A stretch of 64,000 nucleotides of DNA from Ghiorsea bivora. Its GTDB lineage: Bacteria; Pseudomonadota; Zetaproteobacteria; Mariprofundales; Mariprofundaceae. The notes under the pieces are model-generated. The model saw nothing but the letters and a program-made list of their open reading frames with translations. It was not told the origin of the DNA and did no database searches. A program made the translations under genes and the position numbers. How positions within the stretch are numbered: the first letter of the stretch is position 1; each line of letters starts with the position of its first letter. Where the stretch lies: the NCBI RefSeq assembly GCF_000744415.1, contig NZ_JQLW01000010.1:124001-188000 (forward strand), in the 5' to 3' direction. This document shows positions 57,943-64,000 of this stretch, one piece after another.

Positions 57943-59169
57943 TTAGTACTTATAAGTTACGCCACCAGAAAGAAGGTGTACGGTAGACTTAAATATACCA
58001 TAATATGCTGGGTCTGTAGGAGCAGTAGCAGTCCTATCTTTAAGCCAAACATAAGCATAAGCCAAATCCATGGTTAAATTGTCTGAAAAGTCCCTACCAT
58101 AACCCAGTGTAATAAGTTGCCTGTCATTACCTGGAAGACGAGGTGAAAAATCAGTGGGGTTGGTTGGCGTAGGGTCATAAGTATAACCTACCCTTGCGCG
58201 TGTATCATCTGTATAAGCCCACTCAGCACCCAGACGAACGGCTACAGTTGCCTTCCAACCTTCAGGAATAGTTGACGTTGGGCCTGTAAGTGCATTTAAT
58301 GCAGAAGGTGCATAATTGATTTCAATTTTATCAAACTTAGACCAGTTAACCCTATCAAGCTGAGCGCTCAACACTACTTTGGGAATACCAGCATATGCTA
58401 CAGATAAACTCTGGATATCAGGAAATGTCACCGCAGTGCTCGCATTCGCACCAATACCATCCAAACCCAATACCGCTGCATCAGGACCACCTACAGCTGT
58501 ACCTGTAATATCTATTTTCACACTGGTGCGATAACTGCCCCCAACACTCCAAGCACTTGTTTTATATAAAAACGCAATATTCCCACCAAACCCATCACCA
58601 GAACCACCAATACGCAACAAATCACTATTTAAATGTACCTTAAAAGCATTGTAATACGAAACACCAGCAGCCACAGAAAAGTGATCATTCACTTGATAGG
58701 CAATATTTGGATTGATATGAATGGCTTGAATTTCAGAGAATGTTACAGCCTTGCCAGCTGCTGCAAGCTGCGTAAAAGGAGCACCAGAGCCTGTCCAATT
58801 CACAGATAGTCCAAAAGGCGAATTTATACCCAAACCATAACTTAGCTTAGAATTACCCTCACCATAACGCACATAAACTTGTGGAATCACATGCAACCCT
58901 TTTTTTGCCGAATAACTCTGCCCACCAGCTTCAAAATCATTCAATGGATACACAACTGTACCACTCACAGCAGCATTGTTGTCCTGAAACGACAAACCCG
59001 CGGGGTTAAACCAGTTGGCCGATGCATCATCAGCGATTGCACCAAAAGCATTACCCATACCCATGGCTTTAGCACCCTGCTCTGGAATCATGAATCCACT
59101 CGCAAAAGCTTGTGAAGATAACAATAACGATGCCGCACTTACAATTATTATACGATTTAATTTCATCAT
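57943..59169 (-). CDS. FadL/OmpP1/TodX family outer-membrane transporter
   Basis: 408 residues. The signal peptide is RIIIVSAASLLLSSQAFASG, followed by FMIPEQGAKAMGMGNAFGA and SANWFNPAGLSFQDN, the FadL N-terminal plug signature (NPA motif), then a beta barrel ending in HLLSGGVTYKY. It imports long-chain fatty acids or other hydrophobics. TAAGGAGATA precedes the ATG. It lies 7 bp after the VolA-like lipase gene. Confidence 0.93.
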   Translation of the reverse strand: MMKLNRIIIVSAASLLLSSQAFASGFMIPEQGAKAMGMGNAFGAIADDASANWFNPAGLSFQDNNAAVSGTVVYPLNDFEAGGQSYSAKKGLHVIPQVYVRYGEGNSKLSYGLGINSPFGLSVNWTGSGAPFTQLAAAGKAVTFSEIQAIHINPNIAYQVNDHFSVAAGVSYYNAFKVHLNSDLLRIGGSGDGFGGNIAFLYKTSAWSVGGSYRTSVKIDITGTAVGGPDAAVLGLDGIGANASTAVTFPDIQSLSVAYAGIPKVVLSAQLDRVNWSKFDKIEINYAPSALNALTGPTSTIPEGWKATVAVRLGAEWAYTDDTRARVGYTYDPTPTNPTDFSPRLPGNDRQLITLGYGRDFSDNLTMDLAYAYVWLKDRTATAPTDPAYYGIFKSTVHLLSGGVTYKY

Positions 59170-59176
59170 TATCTCC

Positions 59177-61342
59177 TTATTCTACAATCAATGGATCTGT
59201 AGTTGTCACTGTCACAAGAGGTGTACCCACTTGTGCACTACCCAAAAATGTTGCTGTGGCCGTTTGCATTTCTGTTGTTGCTGGCAAATACGATAGTGGT
59301 TTTTGCGTTGTTATGGGATCAGGTTTACCTAGCGGTGTTAAAAACGTACTGTGTAAGCCTGATAAATAATTTACATATCCACTGCCCGCAAATGGTGCGT
59401 TTGCCAAGGCTAAACCGACTTGTGGCAAACCCAAAACTGAAATCAAGGCATCCGTTGCACTATTCGGCACCACGAAGTCAGGCGTGGTTTTTAATATAAA
59501 AATATTTTGATTGTTCGCTGTTTTCCAATCATTATAAACTATGCCATAATTGATGGGGTCAGCATCATCACCTACAGTCTGCACCGCACCCAAAAATGAA
59601 TAGTAGTCTGCTGAACCGATGATTACGCCACTGGCTTGCAATCCTGCATTGACAATGGGAGATACTTCCACCGAGTTTTGGAAAATATCACTGTACCCAC
59701 CACCAGGGTTAGCCAAAACAAATGTTTTGATTGCAGGCTCGACTGAAGCCAACATCATACCCAGCATGCCCCCATTAGAGTGCCCTACATAACTGATATT
59801 ATTCATATTAATATCTGGCACACCATCTACACCCAGCAAGCCCGTTGTATTACTCACCAAATCCAAGTTGGTTTGTGTTTCAATAAGCCGTGTTAAATGA
59901 ATCAAATCCGCAACGGATTGCCTTGCATTGTCCCTTGTTGTAAGTAGATATTTCAAGTTTAAATAATGCGCACCACTTGAATCAGGCGTTCCATCGGGAA
60001 CAGCTGCAGTGGTGACAAAACTATCAGAATACGGATCAAAAACTTCAGTTAAATAGTCCACATTAAATGTTCTATCTCCGTGCATCACAGCATCAATAGC
60101 AATGGTAACAAAACCTGCTTGTGCCAACGTGTTTGCAATACCAAACATTACGCTTTTATCAACGGTAAACCCATGCTGAAAAATGACAACTGGCCAAGCA
60201 CCACCACCAATAGGAGCGGCATTGGGAATAGACATTAAAAATGGAATTGTTTGTACAGACTTGGTAATCGGCAAGCCATTAGCATCCAATTGAAAGTGTC
60301 CTGTTAATGGACCAAAGGGATTCGCAGCAGAATATTCATCCAGATAATATGGCATATTTACCGCGCCAATAACCACGGATGCCACATTAGCAAATGAGCC
60401 AGCAGTGTAACCGTCAATGAGTGCCGTGCTCCCCGTAGATGCTTGCGCCAACAGCGCAAAACTATAAAAGTCCAATACGCCCAAGCCTCCAGTACCTGCC
60501 GATGGGATTGCTGGCACCGTCAAAAAGTTCGTAGCCACAGAAGCATAAGGGTCTGTTGCACTTGCTACTTGAATGGTTTGAAGCACTTTACCAATGGTTT
60601 GTGTCTTAAATGACCAAGCTACAGCAACCTTATCTTTTGTAATCCCATAAGCTTGCGCGGTATCCAAGGCTGGCAACACGGTTTGACGTAAGCCTTCTAA
60701 GCCAATGGCACTACTATCAGGAACACCTGGAACTTGACTCACACCATTGGCATCGACCAATGGCACTGGGCTTTTCATCAGTGCAAACGCTTGTGAAGAA
60801 GAAGCTGGTTTCCCTGTCACTGATTTTAAATCATTGGTCACCACAACCAAATAGTTGGTTGCCGAACGCAATGGTTTCAAAGGTTTAACAACTAATACCG
60901 TTGCATCATTAGGGTTCGGTAAAGCGACATAGTCTTGCCCAAAGACCAACTCTACAGGCGTACCACTTGATGTATCATACACATGTACAGCTGCAGCAAC
61001 CGTGGTCGCATCAAGTGCTTCAGCAAATGCAGTCGTTGAAGAAGCCACTGTTGAAAAGCCATCCAAAGTATTAATCGCTACAATAGGGTCCGTTAAATCA
61101 TTAGGATCAACAACTGGAATATTGAGTGTGCCATCCGTTGTGCCAGCAAATGCAGCATTATTGGGTGATGGCAACACACTGGGTACGGCAGGGTCACTTG
61201 AAGGCGCAAACAGTGCTTCCATGACTGTACTTGGTGCTGGTGGCGCAACGGTACTAATCGTGGCTGGCCCACCATCTTCTGTACCACAAGCCGACAATAA
61301 TAAGGAAAAACATCCCAGCGTTAGCAATAGCAATTTCTTCAT
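59177..61342 (-). CDS. VolA/Pla-1-like surface lipoprotein lipase
   Basis: About 721 residues. Signal peptide with lipobox (LGCFSLLLSACGTED), so an outer-membrane lipoprotein. The N-terminal part (LPSPNNAAFAGTTDGTLNIP, VLVVKPLKPLRSATNYLVVV) matches the Pla-1/cef and VolA lipase N-terminal domain. The catalytic Ser is in SYVGHSNGGMLGMML (GHSNGG). VolA of Vibrio cholerae frees fatty acids from lysophosphatidylcholine and is encoded next to fadL, as here. ATG at 61342 is preferred (TTGGAGGGTTGT upstream). Confidence 0.87.
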   Translation of the reverse strand: MKKLLLLTLGCFSLLLSACGTEDGGPATISTVAPPAPSTVMEALFAPSSDPAVPSVLPSPNNAAFAGTTDGTLNIPVVDPNDLTDPIVAINTLDGFSTVASSTTAFAEALDATTVAAAVHVYDTSSGTPVELVFGQDYVALPNPNDATVLVVKPLKPLRSATNYLVVVTNDLKSVTGKPASSSQAFALMKSPVPLVDANGVSQVPGVPDSSAIGLEGLRQTVLPALDTAQAYGITKDKVAVAWSFKTQTIGKVLQTIQVASATDPYASVATNFLTVPAIPSAGTGGLGVLDFYSFALLAQASTGSTALIDGYTAGSFANVASVVIGAVNMPYYLDEYSAANPFGPLTGHFQLDANGLPITKSVQTIPFLMSIPNAAPIGGGAWPVVIFQHGFTVDKSVMFGIANTLAQAGFVTIAIDAVMHGDRTFNVDYLTEVFDPYSDSFVTTAAVPDGTPDSSGAHYLNLKYLLTTRDNARQSVADLIHLTRLIETQTNLDLVSNTTGLLGVDGVPDINMNNISYVGHSNGGMLGMMLASVEPAIKTFVLANPGGGYSDIFQNSVEVSPIVNAGLQASGVIIGSADYYSFLGAVQTVGDDADPINYGIVYNDWKTANNQNIFILKTTPDFVVPNSATDALISVLGLPQVGLALANAPFAGSGYVNYLSGLHSTFLTPLGKPDPITTQKPLSYLPATTEMQTATATFLGSAQVGTPLVTVTTTDPLIVE

Positions 61343-61451
61343 ACAACCCTCCAAAATACCACTAAAGAAAATATGTGATTGAACCCATCCACTTATGAGA
61401 CCATAGTTCAGCCATCCACAAAAATCAATAGCAAGCGAGTTTATATCAATT

Positions 61452-62489
61452 ATGAAACGTACTTACGCCACATCTACACAAGCGAAACAAGCCGAAAACC
61501 TAGTGTCATCCCTACAACAACGTTTTGTCCAAGGCTTAGAAAAGATATCGGACAAGCTCGGGCTTTTGCAAACATTCAAACCTGTAGAGTGGTTAAGAGA
61601 CGAAGGTAAACACGGTGGCGGCATCCGCTATGAAACGGCTGATGGTGCTATGATTGGGCGCGGTTCTGTGAATGTATCCCAAATCCATTATGATGATAAC
61701 CCTGAGAAAAAACTTGGTTCTGCCACAGCCATTTCCACCATCATTCACCCCAATAATCCTACTTCACCATCGGTACACATCCATATCAGTTGGACAGAAA
61801 TGAAAGATGGCTCTGGCTACTGGCGTATGATGGCAGACCTTAATCCAGCCAACGATAAGCTTGAAGACAAACAAACTTTCCTCAACGCTTTGCAGCAGGC
61901 TGCCCCTGAACAGTTTGAAAGCGCCGTACAACAAGGCAATGTTTATTTTTATATTCCAGTCTTAGAACGCCACCGTGGTATTGCCCACTTTTATTTGGAA
62001 GCATACAACTCTGAAGACAACACCAAAGACTTGGCTTTAGCACAAAGTGTGGGCGAAGCAGCCATTGATACTTATATCAATATTCTTGAAAACAGCTTAA
62101 AAAACACAAATCACGAAACACCTGAAGAAAAAGCAAAACAATTGGCTTACCATACCCTTTATTTCTTCCAAGTACTCACCTTAGACCGAGGAACCACCAC
62201 GGGGCTTTTGGTACACAACCAAAATGATGTGGGCATCATGGGTTCATTACCTGCTTATGTTGACCGCGATTTATTACAGTCTTGGGTGCGTAAAATGCAA
62301 CAGCCACAGGATAAACTACTTCAGGGTCTGATTGATGTTTTACCCAACAGCTCACCATGTTTGATTGATGAAAATGTGAAACAAAAGTTGGCTCAAGTGG
62401 TCAGGCAGCATTATCAAAACTTCCCCGAAGCCATCGCTATGCAAGCTGCAGGGCATACAATTCCACCAACTGTTCAAAATCACAGCTAG
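61452..62489 (+). CDS. Divergent HemF-type (oxygen-dependent coproporphyrinogen III oxidase) homologue
   Basis: 345 residues. Similar to HemF in KHGGGIRYETADGAMIGRGS, SATAISTIIHPNNPTSPSVH, the helix RGIAHFYLEAYNSE and LDRGTTTGLLVHNQNDVGI; the last two match RGIGGLFFDDL and WDRGTLFGLQTGGRTES of E. coli HemF. It lacks the FGGGFDLTPFYG motif (here YWRMMADLNPAND) and the Asp-Asp of FFDDL. It may be a divergent HemF or a paralogue with another substrate. It starts 110 bp from the divergent VolA-like gene. Confidence 0.75.
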   Translation: MKRTYATSTQAKQAENLVSSLQQRFVQGLEKISDKLGLLQTFKPVEWLRDEGKHGGGIRYETADGAMIGRGSVNVSQIHYDDNPEKKLGSATAISTIIHPNNPTSPSVHIHISWTEMKDGSGYWRMMADLNPANDKLEDKQTFLNALQQAAPEQFESAVQQGNVYFYIPVLERHRGIAHFYLEAYNSEDNTKDLALAQSVGEAAIDTYINILENSLKNTNHETPEEKAKQLAYHTLYFFQVLTLDRGTTTGLLVHNQNDVGIMGSLPAYVDRDLLQSWVRKMQQPQDKLLQGLIDVLPNSSPCLIDENVKQKLAQVVRQHYQNFPEAIAMQAAGHTIPPTVQNHS

Positions 62490-62695
62490 CCCGCATTTTT
62501 GATAAGACCTGACTTGTTTTTGTGTCGATTCAGGTGTAACAGCTTGTCATTTGCGGCATCTGGCTTGTTCATGTGCGCCAAAACATGCTTTCGGCTGCAA
62601 CACATAGCTACGGCTATGTCTCTTGCCTACAAGTATGCCTTGCCATCGCCTGCCCTTTGCCAGATATTCGCAATCTCATAAAAAATACGGGCTAG
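62486..62695. repeat. 210-bp element with 21-bp terminal inverted repeats and inner hairpins
   Basis: The left arm (62486-62506) and right arm (62675-62695) are complementary at 18 of 21 positions, starting with CTAGCCCG. Inside, ATTTGCGGCATCTGGC pairs with GCCAGATATTCGCAAT, and ACATAGC-TACG-GCTATGT forms a perfect hairpin with a cUACGg tetraloop. It fills most of the hemF-glmU gap and slightly overlaps the hemF-like stop. It could be a MITE or a structured RNA. Confidence 0.65.
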
Positions 62696-62759
62696 ACTTG
62701 ATGAAAATGTAGGCTAAGCTTTCAATATTCGTATTAAAAACGCAACTGGGGAAGCATAC

Positions 62760-64000
62760 ATGCTGCATCATTTTTCAAGTTTACAAGTTATTATTCTTGC
62801 CGCAGGCAAAGGCACACGCATGGCTTCAAGCAAACCCAAAGTGCTGCATGATGTTTTGGGTAAAAGCATGTTGGCGCATGTTTTGCATACCGTTGAAGAC
62901 TTGCAACCGGAATCCGTTTGTCTTGTTGCAGGTCACGGCATAGAAGAAGTAAAAAAACATATCGGTGAGCCTGAAAACCTGCATTGGGTAGAACAAAAAG
63001 AGCAGCTGGGCACAGGGCATGCCGTATTACAAACCAAATCCGTACCTACAACGGCTGATATGGTGCTAATCGTCTGTGGTGACACCCCCCTACTTACAGC
63101 TGAAACCTTGGCAACTTTAGTTAAACAACACCAAAGCAGTGGCGCTGGTGTATCTGTGCTCTCTGCCATTGTAGATGAGCCCAAGGGTTATGGTAGAATC
63201 ATTCGTGACATCAATGATGAAGTACAAGCCATTGTTGAAGAAAAAGATGCCAATGATGCACAACGCAAAATTCATGAAGTCAGCAGTGGTATTTTTTGCG
63301 TCAATCGCACATTGCTCTTTCAATGTTTGCATGGTGTAGAAAACAACAATGCACAACAAGAGTATTATTTACCTGATATTTTACCTTTGGCATTGGCAAG
63401 ATCTGCCACTGTACAAGCTGTTATCATGCATGATGCCAATGAAATGTTAGGCGTAAACGATCGTGTACAACTCGCACAAGCTGAAAATATCATGCAACAA
63501 CGTATCACTTTTGAATGGCAGAAAAAAGGTGTGACCATACAGCAAGCCGATACTGTTCGTATTGAAGCATCTGTTAATATTGGTATTGATTGCACCATCA
63601 AAGCAGGCACTCAGTTGCTTGGCTCCACCCATTTGGGTGATGGGTGCACTGTAGGCCCTTATGCTGTTTTGCAAAACAGCTGGCTGGCAGATGATATCAC
63701 CATCGAAGCCTTTTCACACTTGGAAGAAACCAGTGTGGGCGATCAAGCTATGATTGGTCCATTTGCCCGTTTACGCCCCGGCACACAGCTGGATGATAAA
63801 GTAAAAATTGGCAACTTTGTCGAAACCAAAAAAGCTATAATTGGGCAAGGCAGTAAGGTCAACCACTTAAGTTATATTGGTGATACATTAATGGGTGAGA
63901 ACTGTAATATCGGCGCAGGAACCATCACTTGTAACTATGATGGTGCAAACAAACATCAAACAACCATTGGTGATGATGTGTTTGTCGGCTCAGACACCAA
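62760..64000 (+). CDS. glmU: GlmU, N-acetylglucosamine-1-phosphate uridyltransferase / acetyltransferase (cut by window end)
   Basis: About 413 codons visible of ~455. The N-terminal uridyltransferase domain starts VIILAAGKGTRMASSKPKVL, then EQKEQLGTGHAVLQTK and LIVCGDTPLL. The C-terminal acetyltransferase has left-handed beta-helix repeats and the GAGTITCNYDGANKHQT motif. It makes UDP-GlcNAc for peptidoglycan and lipopolysaccharide. ATG at 62760 has CTGGGGAAGCATAC upstream. The last ~45 residues lie beyond the window. Confidence 0.95.
   Translation, partial: MLHHFSSLQVIILAAGKGTRMASSKPKVLHDVLGKSMLAHVLHTVEDLQPESVCLVAGHGIEEVKKHIGEPENLHWVEQKEQLGTGHAVLQTKSVPTTADMVLIVCGDTPLLTAETLATLVKQHQSSGAGVSVLSAIVDEPKGYGRIIRDINDEVQAIVEEKDANDAQRKIHEVSSGIFCVNRTLLFQCLHGVENNNAQQEYYLPDILPLALARSATVQAVIMHDANEMLGVNDRVQLAQAENIMQQRITFEWQKKGVTIQQADTVRIEASVNIGIDCTIKAGTQLLGSTHLGDGCTVGPYAVLQNSWLADDITIEAFSHLEETSVGDQAMIGPFARLRPGTQLDDKVKIGNFVETKKAIIGQGSKVNHLSYIGDTLMGENCNIGAGTITCNYDGANKHQTTIGDDVFVGSDT

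Noticed and set aside
62520..62690. Plus-strand 60-codon frame within the inverted-repeat element
   Set aside because: It comes from the palindromic element itself, which has low coding character.

Overview
The window is a 64-kb piece of a Gram-negative proteobacterial chromosome. Several things point to a Zetaproteobacterium (Mariprofundus-like) or a close relative: a rpsF-priB-rpsR-DUF2232-rplI-dnaB ribosomal cluster, a murA-hisG-hisD-hisB-hisH run, two adjacent UbiH-type hydroxylases, a FimV-like protein and a very large signalling inventory. This assignment rests on gene content and order only and is inference. No rRNA, tRNA, CRISPR array, prophage or intact insertion sequence was seen.

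Left flank (1-11.3 kb): lipid and ribosome genes on the minus strand (plsX partial, rpmF, yceD), a small acidic hypothetical protein, two FAD-dependent ubiquinone-type hydroxylases overlapping by 4 bp, acpS, and a FimV-like LysM protein. These are followed by a plus-strand run of rmuC, a DUF4438 protein, a retropepsin-like protease, a nitrilase-family amidase and a YigZ/IMPACT protein, most of them overlapping or nearly touching.

Centre (11.3-35.6 kb): a 24-kb signal-transduction block, all on the minus strand. It holds five histidine kinases (two membrane-bound with CACHE-like sensors, one of them with a FixL-like PAS domain), two REC-HD-GYP phosphodiesterases, two single-domain receivers, a FixJ-type LuxR regulator, and an HTH-REC regulator whose DNA-binding domain comes first. 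It also holds a short degenerate GGDEF-like protein, an EAL phosphodiesterase, an unrecognised receiver-like protein, and a diguanylate cyclase with a periplasmic CxxCH haem motif. From 29.3 kb down to about 13.8 kb most genes overlap by 4-8 bp, and a near-consensus sigma70 promoter lies just upstream of the first gene, so this looks like one long operon. At least eleven REC domains are present and no Hpt domain was seen. A [REC-HD-GYP + hybrid kinase] module seems to be duplicated, and a broken receiver remnant lies near 13.5 kb. This block is the best candidate for an undescribed system: a stacked phosphorelay that feeds c-di-GMP turnover and appears to sense redox state or gas.

Right flank (36-64 kb): housekeeping genes. 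These are citrate synthase, a glutaredoxin-like protein, a NarL-type regulator, dnaB, rplI, DUF2232, rpsR, a PriB-like gene, rpsF, a methyltransferase, aroC, fabI, hisH-hisB-hisD-hisG, murA, a voltage-gated channel with a Ca-type selectivity filter, dapD, a HAD phosphatase, dapC, a lipoprotein, argH, bioB, a FadL porin with an adjacent VolA-like surface lipase, a divergent HemF, and glmU (cut by the window end). Palindromic or inverted-repeat elements of MITE or REP type lie at 29.5, 36.0, 44.9 and 62.5 kb. Start codons were moved from the longest open frame wherever a ribosome-binding site or family alignment favoured an internal start; each case is stated in the entry.
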